Assembly: GCA_042408415.1 (NCBI GenBank)
Contig: JBHORE010000003.1
Span: forward strand, 16,442 to 80,441
Length of the DNA: 64,000 nt
Source of the DNA: Thermobaculum sp042408415
GTDB taxonomy: Bacteria > Chloroflexota > Chloroflexia > Thermobaculales > Thermobaculaceae
Direction of reading: 5' to 3'
The notes below the pieces were generated by a model, which worked only from the letters and a program-made list of their open reading frames with translations, had not been told where the DNA came from and did not search any database. Positions 1-7,798 of the stretch are shown here, piece by piece. The first letter of the stretch is position 1, and the number at the start of each line of letters is the position of its first letter. The position numbers and the translations under genes were made by a program.

Positions 1-59
1 AACAGACAGCCAGCCTCGTATCCGAAGAAGGTCGGGTTCAACAGATAAAACTTTCAGAT

Positions 60-320
60 CTAGCCAGCCACAGCTGAGTAAAACAGCCTCTCTATTATCC
101 AAAGAATTATCAAAGCAACTAAAGGAGAAAAATCAATCATCACTCCCCCAGGCATAAAGTTACGTATTGGCCTAAGAATAGGTTCAGTGACATCGTAGAG
201 AAAACGCGATATTGGATTCCTAAACAAAGGGTCAAACCAGGATATCAGCGCTCTACCTATAATGGCTATCTCTAGTACCCTCAACAGCAGACCTACGAAG
301 GTTACCAAAAACTCTGGCAA
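60..320 (-). CDS. yggT: YggT family membrane protein
   Basis: Small integral membrane protein of the YggT family. Two hydrophobic segments, near the N-terminus and in the last 25 residues, flank the conserved stretch RFLYDVTEPILRPIR. The reading frame is open upstream to an ATG at 413, but the better start is the TTG at 320: an exact GGAGG lies 6 bases before it, and the resulting 87-residue protein has the usual family length and N-terminus. With this start the gene lies 70 bases downstream of hemW on the same strand and is probably co-transcribed. YggT proteins are linked to membrane or division-site functions and osmotic tolerance in other bacteria; the precise role here is unknown. Confidence 0.85.
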   Translation of the reverse strand: MPEFLVTFVGLLLRVLEIAIIGRALISWFDPLFRNPISRFLYDVTEPILRPIRNFMPGGVMIDFSPLVALIILWIIERLFYSAVAG

Positions 321-390
321 GGTTTTCCTCCAATAAAAATAACTAAGAACTATTGTGTTTTGCGTATTAGATAGCTGTAAACCTACAATT

Positions 391-1560
391 CTAATCAGGA
401 AGTATCCTAACAAACACTTCGTTAGAAAGCAGTCTGCCCTTCGAAGTGAGTCTGAAATAGTTATCCTTCCACTCTACAAGCCCCAAACCAGCAACATCAT
501 CGATCTTACCGCTCAGAAAAGATCGTAAGCTTTGACCGTATCGTAGCTGAAAATCTTCGGCGTTCACACCCTCCGCAAGCCGTAGATGCAGGATAACGTA
601 TTCAGACCTCTCGATGGGCGCGCTCAGCTCTTCTTGCCAAAATATAGGGCTCTGCCCATTATTTATAAGTGAAATATACTTAGAAGGCAATAACTCATTG
701 TAATAGCGCACGCCGTTTAGAAACCCATATGCTCCTGCCCCAGCCCCTATAAACGGCTCTTCTCTCCAATAAATCATATTGTGTTTGGCCTGCTTACCTG
801 GCCTACACCAATTGCTTATCTCATAGTGTATATATCCGGCTTTTTCCAGGACCTCTTGAGCAAGCTCATACATATCAGCCATTAAGTCGTCATCTGGAGA
901 GGGCAGCTTCCCCCGTGATATCAACTTATGTAATGGGGTTCCTTCTTCAACAGTCAACGCGTAAAGTGATAAATGATCAGGCTCTATATCTATTACACGG
1001 GATAAGTTAAGTCTCCAGTCATCTAGAGTTTGAAATGGCAAGCCATATATCAGATCGACGCTGATGTTCTCAAATCCTGCTGCCCTTGCAGCACTGTAAG
1101 CCTCCAAAGCATCTTCAACCGTATGGTGTCTAGCCAGCCTGCGCAAATCATCATCCTTGAAGCTTTGTATACCAATACTGACTCTATTTACACCCAAAGC
1201 TAGAATAGCTCTAAGGTACTGCTCATCAACCGTACCAGGGTTAGCTTCCATTGTTATCTCAGCGTCATCAAACAATCTAAGGTAATCATGCGCAGTACTA
1301 ATGATACACTCAACCTGACTGGGAGAAAGAAGGCTAGGTGTGCCGCCTCCCATATAGAGCGTTTTCGCAGCCAGTCCTTGATTACTGTAGGTTACAAGTT
1401 CCTTACTAAGGGCAAGCACATAATCAGGTATGAGAGCATTTTTCCCGGCATAACAATTGAAATCACAGTAGATACACTTGGTTCTACAAAAAGGTATATG
1501 AACGTATAATCCTACATAGGAGGGTTTATTGGTTTGTTCTAGCTCATTACCTCTATTCAC
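391..1560 (-). CDS. hemW: HemW-like radical SAM protein (heme chaperone)
   Basis: Radical SAM enzyme of the HemN/HemW family, 389 residues. The iron-sulfur cluster motif CxxxCxxC is at Cys25, Cys29 and Cys32 inside HIPFCRTKCIYC, followed by GGGTPSLL, which contacts SAM. HemW proteins lack the extra cysteine arrangement and N-terminal extension of coproporphyrinogen dehydrogenase HemN and act as heme-trafficking proteins. A further Cys36 after DFN means the CxxxCxxCxxxC spacing is not the HemN CxxxCxxCxC form. The start is a GTG; no ATG is available in frame near it and the Shine-Dalgarno is weak. It is divergent from pepA. Confidence 0.9.
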   Translation of the reverse strand: MNRGNELEQTNKPSYVGLYVHIPFCRTKCIYCDFNCYAGKNALIPDYVLALSKELVTYSNQGLAAKTLYMGGGTPSLLSPSQVECIISTAHDYLRLFDDAEITMEANPGTVDEQYLRAILALGVNRVSIGIQSFKDDDLRRLARHHTVEDALEAYSAARAAGFENISVDLIYGLPFQTLDDWRLNLSRVIDIEPDHLSLYALTVEEGTPLHKLISRGKLPSPDDDLMADMYELAQEVLEKAGYIHYEISNWCRPGKQAKHNMIYWREEPFIGAGAGAYGFLNGVRYYNELLPSKYISLINNGQSPIFWQEELSAPIERSEYVILHLRLAEGVNAEDFQLRYGQSLRSFLSGKIDDVAGLGLVEWKDNYFRLTSKGRLLSNEVFVRILPD

Positions 1561-1616
1561 ATATGGAATCTTAGCTGCAGGATACGACGTATGTCCAGAA
1601 AGACACGGGCCCAGCT

Positions 1617-1625
1617 TGCTATAAT
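1617..1625 (+). promoter_or_regulatory. Extended -10 promoter element for pepA
   Basis: TGCTATAAT matches the extended -10 consensus TGnTATAAT exactly. It lies 64 bases before the pepA ATG in the divergent hemW-pepA intergenic region. No convincing -35 box is seen at 16-18 bases upstream, as is usual for extended -10 promoters. Confidence 0.6.
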
Positions 1626-1689
1626 CTCTTCGGTTTCAGGTAAGATACCTATGATCACCAAGGTTGATGGCTAGGTAAAAGGAAGAGAT

Positions 1690-3159
1690 ATGAAGATTAC
1701 TTACCGTGTTGGCGAACCACTTGAATCCGAAAGAAGATATGTAGCAATACCAATGTTTGCAGGGCAGGCTTTGCCCTATGTGAACCAAATAGAGTCAAAT
1801 ATGTCATCGACGGATCTGGTCGGCGTAGCATCACAGAAGGGTCAAGTATCCCTAATAAATGCAGGACAAAGGGATAAGTTTATCCTTCTAATTGGGATGG
1901 GCGAGCTCAGTAATACCGTAGAGGACATCAGAAAGTTCTCTGGGACTGCTGTCAGGTGGGCCAGGAAACATAAAATCGATAACCTATCAATATTCTTACC
2001 ATCACTCGCAGAGCCAAACGAAGCACTGGTAGCAGCGGCGGTACACGGCGCTATAGTGGGCAATTTTTCACCCGGAATATATAAAACCCCCTCTCAGGAA
2101 ATAAACGTAGAAAGTATAGAGCTCATACTAGAATCTTCAAGCTCCGATATAAAAGCAACCATCAACAGGGCTACAGCAATTGGAGAGTCGGTTAACCTGG
2201 CCAGAACCCTTGCTAACGAGCCTCCCAATGTACTAACAACAAGGGAATTTGCTCACAGGGCACAGAGTTTATGTGAGGTCAATGGATTGGCTTGTGAGAT
2301 ACTTGAGGAAGAGGATCTAAGGCAAAGAGGTTATGGTGCTATCCTCGCGGTCGCAAGCGGCAGCTCAGAACCTGCGAGAATGGTAATCATCAAATATCTA
2401 GCCAGCGACAGCCCAAACACTATAGGGTTCGTAGGGAAAGGTATAACCTTTGATACTGGTGGTATATCACTCAAGCCGGCTGAGAATATGCACAGGATGA
2501 AGTCAGATATGTCTGGCGCTGCAGCAGTGCTAGGTGCGATGATAGCTATATCTAAGCTTAAACCTGAAGTGAACGTAGTTGGTATTCTATGCCTAGCTGA
2601 AAACATGCCTAGTGGCTCAGCCATGAGACCTGGAGATGTAATAAAAGCCGGCAGCGGGAAAACCATTGAGGTGCTAAACACTGATGCTGAGGGCAGATTA
2701 GTACTTGCTGATGGCATCGTACAAGCCAAGAGGGAGGGTGCAACACACCTGGTAGATGTTGCCACGCTCACAGGAGCCTGCGTAGTAGCTCTTGGAACTA
2801 TTACCACGGGAGTCTTCGGGTCCCATCAGTACTGGACAAATGTAGTGCTCAACGCCGCCTCACAAGTAGGTGAGAAGATGTGGCAGATGCCTACTTTTGC
2901 AGAGTATAGAGAACAGCTAAATAGCGACATAGCGGATATAGCTAATAGCGGCGGCAGAGAGGCCGGGGCTATAACTGGTGCTCTATTCATCAAGGAGTTT
3001 GCTGAAGATACTCCATGGGTACACCTGGACATAGCAGGCACTGCTTGGAATAATAAGGACCTTCCACATCTAGCCAAAGGGCCAACAGGAGTGGCTACTG
3101 CTACATTAACTAAGATAGCTGATATAGTAGCAAGTCATGGTATAGATAGTAATGGCTAA
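1690..3159 (+). CDS. pepA: Leucyl aminopeptidase, M17 family
   Basis: Cytosolic metallo-aminopeptidase that removes N-terminal residues from peptides, 489 residues, normal family length. The M17 signature NTDAEGRL lies near residue 331, and the catalytic lysine region VGKGITFDTGG near residue 250 supplies metal ligands. The C-terminal two thirds carry the catalytic domain; the first ~160 residues form the N-terminal macrodomain-like part. GGAAGAG precedes the ATG. The polyprenyl synthase gene follows closely on the same strand and is likely co-transcribed. Confidence 0.95.
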   Translation: MKITYRVGEPLESERRYVAIPMFAGQALPYVNQIESNMSSTDLVGVASQKGQVSLINAGQRDKFILLIGMGELSNTVEDIRKFSGTAVRWARKHKIDNLSIFLPSLAEPNEALVAAAVHGAIVGNFSPGIYKTPSQEINVESIELILESSSSDIKATINRATAIGESVNLARTLANEPPNVLTTREFAHRAQSLCEVNGLACEILEEEDLRQRGYGAILAVASGSSEPARMVIIKYLASDSPNTIGFVGKGITFDTGGISLKPAENMHRMKSDMSGAAAVLGAMIAISKLKPEVNVVGILCLAENMPSGSAMRPGDVIKAGSGKTIEVLNTDAEGRLVLADGIVQAKREGATHLVDVATLTGACVVALGTITTGVFGSHQYWTNVVLNAASQVGEKMWQMPTFAEYREQLNSDIADIANSGGREAGAITGALFIKEFAEDTPWVHLDIAGTAWNNKDLPHLAKGPTGVATATLTKIADIVASHGIDSNG

Positions 3160-3182
3160 TATTATTCAACTTGAGGTTTGAT

Positions 3183-4151
3183 GTGACTACACTCACTTCC
3201 TTCGGAATCATATCGTCGGAACTCAGGCAAGTAGAACAGAAACTACTGGAATCAGTGCCAGAAGAGATACCGGAGCTAGCATCGGTAGTAAGATCACTGA
3301 TTTTAGCCGGTGGAAAGAGACTAAGACCTGCGCTAGTCTTTCTTTCTGGCAGCATCAACTCTCCGGATCACGAAAAGCTGCTTAACGCCGCCGTGGCCGT
3401 TGAATTACTGCATACTGCAACTCTTATACATGATGACACAATAGACCAAGCTGACGTCAGAAGAGGTATAGCCACTGCCAACTCGATATTTGGCCCTGGA
3501 GTTGTCATTCTCCTAGGAGATTTTCTGTTTGCAAAAGCTGCTCACTACGCGGCAATGACGTCAGATCCAGAAGCAATTGATCTTTTTGCGAAAGTCCTGA
3601 TAGTCATAGTAGATGGAGAGCTGAGGCAGAGTTTAGGGAAGAACAACGGAGTACCTTCAGAAGAAGAGTACTATCGACGAATATACGCAAAGACAGCAGC
3701 TCTCTTCGAGTGTTGTACCGAAACTGGGGCTATACTCTCCAAAGCACCAGAATCTCACAGAAGAGCATTAACCACTTATGGCAAAAAGTTAGGGTTAGCT
3801 TTCCAGATCATAGATGACTTGCTAGATTTCACATCTACTGAACAGATAGGCAAGCCTGTGGGTAACGATATAAGGCAGGGTACTATAACTCTACCAGTAA
3901 TACTGTTCCTTCAAAGTGCCGACATTAACGATCACAGAGCTGAACATGTTAAGGCAGTCATATCAGGACTCAGCAAAGATTATGATGGGGCTATAGATAT
4001 TATCAAATCTTCAGGAGCTCTAGAAAAGGCAAGAGACAAAGCAGCAGCCCTTATTGAAGAGGCCAAGTCCGCTTTACTAGTGCTACCTAACAGCGATTCT
4101 CGTGAAGCCATGATGGAGATAGCTCAGTTTACGTTAGAGCGGACCTTATAG
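3183..4151 (+). CDS. Trans-polyprenyl diphosphate synthase
   Basis: Chain-elongating isoprenyl diphosphate synthase of the IspA/IspB/HepT family, making long prenyl diphosphates from IPP and an allylic primer. Both aspartate-rich motifs are present: HDDTID (first DDxxD) and IDDLLD (second), with GGKRLRP near the N-terminus. I choose the GTG at 3183 rather than the TTG at 3171, because GAGG stands 6 bases before the GTG. Length is about 322 residues. The product length (heptaprenyl, octaprenyl, solanesyl) cannot be read from the sequence; a quinone side chain is the likeliest use. Its 3' end overlaps the convergent next gene by 6 bases. Confidence 0.9.
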   Translation: MTTLTSFGIISSELRQVEQKLLESVPEEIPELASVVRSLILAGGKRLRPALVFLSGSINSPDHEKLLNAAVAVELLHTATLIHDDTIDQADVRRGIATANSIFGPGVVILLGDFLFAKAAHYAAMTSDPEAIDLFAKVLIVIVDGELRQSLGKNNGVPSEEEYYRRIYAKTAALFECCTETGAILSKAPESHRRALTTYGKKLGLAFQIIDDLLDFTSTEQIGKPVGNDIRQGTITLPVILFLQSADINDHRAEHVKAVISGLSKDYDGAIDIIKSSGALEKARDKAAALIEEAKSALLVLPNSDSREAMMEIAQFTLERTL

Positions 4152-5795
4152 TGAGTTCCCTTGCTCTTCTACTAACTGCTGTGCCCTACTGATTACCTCT
4201 TCTAACGTAATTGGTAGGAAGCATACCTTACTATCAAATCTATGTTCATAGAGCCACTCAGTTGTAATCGAAAGCGCATACGTGGGCACGTTCGTCGGTT
4301 CTTGACAGGACTCCAATAAAATTAATAGGTTCTTTATCTTCTTTCGAACGTCCTCGATGTCATCCCAACTAGCCCTGGTGGCAACAATGGGTATATTTAT
4401 AACTCCAGTAAATAACAGCTCTCGACTCAGAGAACAATAGCTTATTATGATAGCAGGACCTTGAAACCTGTCAGAGGTCAAGCTGAACTGGCCCCTCTCG
4501 ATCTTCTGCAAAACACTCGTCATACTTGACCGTTCTAGGCTATGCTTACTATCTAGACCAGTTATATAAATAAGTCGGCTTATTATTGGCTGTAGTTTCT
4601 CAGGATCCTGCACAACTTGCGCAAGAACTTCAGGTTCCTTAGGAAGAATAGAAGGACAGAAAGTTAGTGCCGATTGAACTACGATCTTTAGGTCGTAGAG
4701 CAGCTTCCTATTGGGTAAAGGGCCTATATGAATAGCTCCTTCTTTCCTGTTATCGCTGGCAACAGTTAACTTGATGCTATCTTTTTTCTCTATTCTCAAC
4801 CACCAGAGCTTGCGGGTTCGCATCTTTTGGATGTTGTATTTGGGGTTCAGGCCCGCTATTAGAGCCATTTCCTCAATTTGCGCCTCAAGATGTGTAGCCA
4901 ACAGCACATAATCAAAATCACTCACATTCTCAAGAAAGCCTCTCATGTTGCGAGTTATGTCTACTTGCCCACCCAGATAAGTCCTAAGTCTGCTACGGAG
5001 ATTAGAGGAGCTCCCTATGTACATAGGAACACCATATAAGTCGTAAAAGATATACACTCCTGGCCATTCCGGTACAGCTCTCACCTTTTCCTGCATGCGA
5101 CGTAGTCTAGAACCTACGTCTTGAGCAGCATGATGTGTGTAGCTACTATTGATCGCACTCAAAATCACCTGTATCTCTTCTACAAGGGGGTTATAGTTTA
5201 AAAACGGTCCCGGCGATAAGCCATTGAGAACGTAGTTTGATTTACCCTTATCCCAGCCTTTAGAACTTACAACCACGGGCTCGGCTAGATCTGGGGACAA
5301 GCCTATCCTAGAAAATTCATAGGCTAGAGAGTTCCAGACCTTGATATCCAGTACGTATACATTTCTACCCGCTAAGTAGTAGCTGATATCCTTTGCTACA
5401 TGCTCAAAAGGCACAGGTTCTATATCCACAAACCAATCGTACAGCCCTTCTTGATATAACGGCACCTTGGAATCAACAGAAAATCTCCAATACCTTACCG
5501 TAGATTCTTCAGGAGCATATATTGCTAGCAAAAGCAATCGACCTCTGTTAGCTCTAGTTGTACGACCGGTAAGTAAAACTGGTTGTCTAGATAAGGCATC
5601 TTCCTTAAGTCTCCAAACCCCGTTGGGATCCTTTTCTAATCTGGGATCCCCATCTAGACACTGCTCCAGGATCCGGATCCAAGCAGGACCACTATTTATA
5701 GCACCAAAAAGTTCCCGAGCTAAAGAATCTTCACTCTTCGGACCAGTTTTAAGAAGCGTTACAGCACGAGATCTGATTTTATCCTGAGAATCCAT
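4146..5795 (-). CDS. GIY-YIG nuclease with degenerate DnaQ-like exonuclease domain
   Basis: Three-part protein of 549 residues. Residues 1-65 look like a winged-helix module. Residues ~70-225 resemble a DEDDh exonuclease fold, but the expected first-motif acids are replaced (LTGRTTRAN where DxETTG is normal) and the second motif also lacks its acids. Residues ~243-325 are an apparently complete UvrC/Cho-type GIY-YIG domain: GVYIF, YIGSSSNLRSR, a late Glu in EEMALI and the closing PKYN. A UvrC-like segment follows. DnaQ-GIY-YIG fusions are known in Gram-positive and related bacteria and are presumed DNA repair nucleases. The ATG at 5795 is chosen because GAGAGGTGAT lies directly before it. Confidence 0.75.
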   Translation of the reverse strand: MDSQDKIRSRAVTLLKTGPKSEDSLARELFGAINSGPAWIRILEQCLDGDPRLEKDPNGVWRLKEDALSRQPVLLTGRTTRANRGRLLLLAIYAPEESTVRYWRFSVDSKVPLYQEGLYDWFVDIEPVPFEHVAKDISYYLAGRNVYVLDIKVWNSLAYEFSRIGLSPDLAEPVVVSSKGWDKGKSNYVLNGLSPGPFLNYNPLVEEIQVILSAINSSYTHHAAQDVGSRLRRMQEKVRAVPEWPGVYIFYDLYGVPMYIGSSSNLRSRLRTYLGGQVDITRNMRGFLENVSDFDYVLLATHLEAQIEEMALIAGLNPKYNIQKMRTRKLWWLRIEKKDSIKLTVASDNRKEGAIHIGPLPNRKLLYDLKIVVQSALTFCPSILPKEPEVLAQVVQDPEKLQPIISRLIYITGLDSKHSLERSSMTSVLQKIERGQFSLTSDRFQGPAIIISYCSLSRELLFTGVINIPIVATRASWDDIEDVRKKIKNLLILLESCQEPTNVPTYALSITTEWLYEHRFDSKVCFLPITLEEVISRAQQLVEEQGNSL

Positions 5796-5879
5796 TATCA
5801 CCTCTCGTAAATACATGAGCAAAGGCATAAATACTGCTAGAAAATAGCAAAACGCAACAATATTTATACCCTAACACGG

Positions 5880-5885
5880 TATAAT
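5880..5885 (+). promoter_or_regulatory. -10 box for small ORF
   Basis: Perfect TATAAT 23 bases before the GTG start of the following small gene, with AGGGAGGG between them as ribosome binding site. No good -35 box is visible. Confidence 0.45.
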
Positions 5886-5908
5886 TAGGGGAAGGTAGGG
5901 AGGGTTAG

Positions 5909-6118
5909 GTGTTGGGTAATAACGAAGGTTTTCACAAAGATCCATTTCTATCTACCGTACGTACCATAGGCCGCGTTTCACAAATAATAACTGAGCTTAG
6001 GGCTGAATATGAACGCAGACCAAATCCAGCTACTTTAGCTCAGATCAGACATCGCATTCGAGAGCTGGCGGAGCTTGAGCGTCAACTGGACTCAGACGAT
6101 ATACTAGCTACGGGTTAA
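5909..6118 (+). CDS. Small helical protein of unknown function
   Basis: Predicted 69-residue protein, charged and probably mostly helical, with heptad-like spacing in the last 35 residues (IRHRIRELAELERQLD). I do not recognise a family. The start is GTG (or the adjacent TTG) behind AGGGAGGG, and a TATAAT box lies upstream, so the gene has its own expression signals. Its 3' end overlaps the convergent pyrE end by 11 bases, which means no separate terminator. The expression signals make it likely real; function is unknown. Confidence 0.6.
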   Translation: MLGNNEGFHKDPFLSTVRTIGRVSQIITELRAEYERRPNPATLAQIRHRIRELAELERQLDSDDILATG

Positions 6119-6695
6119 CCTTAGCAGAAGTCCCTCTTTTAGTAATTGGTACTCCAGCGGAACAAAGGGGACACTCTTCTGGGTTATAAGTCGGTATATC
6201 AAGAGTTATAGTAGCCCAATAGTCAAGACCCAAATCAACTTTTCCCGCAGATCTGTCCACAAGCAGACCAACGCCTACCACATTACCGCCCAACCGGTTG
6301 ACAGCCTCAATAGTGTCTTTCACGGATCCTCCAGTAGTCATGACATCATCTACTATTAGCACTCGCTCACCAGGCTTAATCTCAAAACCGCGTCTGAATT
6401 CCCTACCACCTGCCGGAGCAGGTTCAGCGATTATACTTCGCAACCCCATCTGTCTCGCTACCTCGAAGGCTAATATCGCCCCACCAGTAGTCGGCCCTGC
6501 AACAACCTCTGGATTCCTATCAGCAAAATGCTGTACGATCTGGCTACATAAGGATGAAGCTAAATCAGGTTTCTCAATAATCCGAAACTTCTCAACATAG
6601 TATTGCGCATGTAGTCCACTCGAAAGTAAGAAATGCCCTTCAAGAAGTGCACCGTTTCGAACTAATAATTCTCGGGTATCATTCGTCTCCCTCAT
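6108..6695 (-). CDS. pyrE: Orotate phosphoribosyltransferase
   Basis: Converts orotate and PRPP to orotidine 5'-phosphate in de novo pyrimidine synthesis. 195 residues. The PRPP-binding loop is VLIVDDVMTTGGS, and the catalytic-loop region lies upstream of it. A C-terminal ECPLC pair is typical of the longer thermophile and cyanobacterial-type PyrE. AGGAGG is placed 3 bases before the ATG. It is the last gene of the pyr operon, 7 bases after cax. pyrD and pyrF are not in this window. Confidence 0.95.
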   Translation of the reverse strand: MRETNDTRELLVRNGALLEGHFLLSSGLHAQYYVEKFRIIEKPDLASSLCSQIVQHFADRNPEVVAGPTTGGAILAFEVARQMGLRSIIAEPAPAGGREFRRGFEIKPGERVLIVDDVMTTGGSVKDTIEAVNRLGGNVVGVGLLVDRSAGKVDLGLDYWATITLDIPTYNPEECPLCSAGVPITKRGTSAKVNP

Positions 6696-6702
6696 AAGCC
6701 TC

Positions 6703-7767
6703 CTAAACAGGTAAGAAATAGAATGCTATCCCTAATATGACATATGCTGTAATAAGCTGTGCGCCCTCAAGCCAGTTGCTTTCACCATCCAATACCACTA
6801 GATTACCTATTAGAACAGCAGCTATAAGTGCAACTATCTCAAATCTTGTGAATACCAAGTCCATATGCTTAGAGAAAAGCAGGCTTACTAGGACCAGCAC
6901 TGGAGCTACAAACAGTGCTACTTGCAAGCTACTACCTAAGGATATAGAAAGGCTCAGGTCCATTCTATTCTTTAAGGCTACCTGCACTCCTACCAGATGC
7001 TCAGCCACGTTACCAACGAGAGGTATGATCATTACTCCCAGGAAGATCTCTGTCCACCCTAAGGCACTTACAACCTCCTCTACAACTCCTACTAGTATCT
7101 CGCTCATTACCACAATACCTATAGTGGAAGCAACGAGTAGACCCAATGACATAGGAAGGGTCCAGCTAGCCGTATGCTCACCCTCAGCACTATCAGAAAC
7201 ACCTTTGTGGGAGTTAGGAGAGGTAAAGAAAGAATACAATAGATATAGGACATATACCACTATCATGGCGATAGCTACACCATCGCTTAGCAGCTGTACA
7301 TCTTCATGACCCGACTCACGTTGTATCGTGGCCGAAAAGATAGTTGGAACAGATATCGATATAACAGCAAGCAACATCATGGATGCAACAGCCCCCATGC
7401 TACCCCTATCGAACCTCTGGATGCCGTTCTTTATACCACCCGCTAACAGGCTTGCACCCATAACTATTAGGATGTTGCCTATGATAGAGCCAGTTATAGA
7501 AGCCTTTACTAGGTCGACCAAACCCGCACGAAGAGCAACTATGCTTATGATCAACTCAGCTGCGTTCCCGAGAGTAGCGTTCAATAAGCCTCCTACCTGT
7601 GGACCGGTATAGACGGCTAGCTCTTCAGTAGCCTGACCTAGCACAGCTGCAAGAGGAACTAGGGCAATAGCAGAAGTAATAAATATAAGCAGATATAAGT
7701 CTGGGACGAGAAAGTGTAGAAGTACTGCTATAGGTAAAAAAATAAGCAGTGCGTATATATATTTCAC
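6703..7767 (-). CDS. cax: Ca2+/H+ antiporter, CaCA family
   Basis: Membrane cation/proton exchanger of 354 residues with about 10-11 hydrophobic segments. The two inverted-repeat signature motifs are GNAAELIISI in the first half and PLVGNVAEHLV in the second, which are the cation-binding alpha repeats of the CAX branch. It sits inside the pyrimidine operon, 31 bases after carB and 7 bases before pyrE, so it is likely co-transcribed although it has no direct pathway role. Calcium or another divalent cation is expected as substrate; the exact ion is not readable. Confidence 0.92.
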   Translation of the reverse strand: MKYIYALLIFLPIAVLLHFLVPDLYLLIFITSAIALVPLAAVLGQATEELAVYTGPQVGGLLNATLGNAAELIISIVALRAGLVDLVKASITGSIIGNILIVMGASLLAGGIKNGIQRFDRGSMGAVASMMLLAVISISVPTIFSATIQRESGHEDVQLLSDGVAIAMIVVYVLYLLYSFFTSPNSHKGVSDSAEGEHTASWTLPMSLGLLVASTIGIVVMSEILVGVVEEVVSALGWTEIFLGVMIIPLVGNVAEHLVGVQVALKNRMDLSLSISLGSSLQVALFVAPVLVLVSLLFSKHMDLVFTRFEIVALIAAVLIGNLVVLDGESNWLEGAQLITAYVILGIAFYFLPV

Positions 7768-7798
7768 ACATCACTCCCAACAAACCGTAATAAAGAAG

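Noticed and set aside
1..59. Possible start of another gene downstream of yggT on the minus strand.
   Set aside because: Only 59 bases remain before the window edge, and no motif or ribosome binding site can be read.
2331..2807. Long open frame on the minus strand inside pepA (158 codons), and similar long antisense frames elsewhere (for example 46213-46722 in clpC and 6737-7309 opposite cax).
   Set aside because: Each lies wholly opposite a well-identified gene, has serine/threonine-rich shadow composition and has no family motif.
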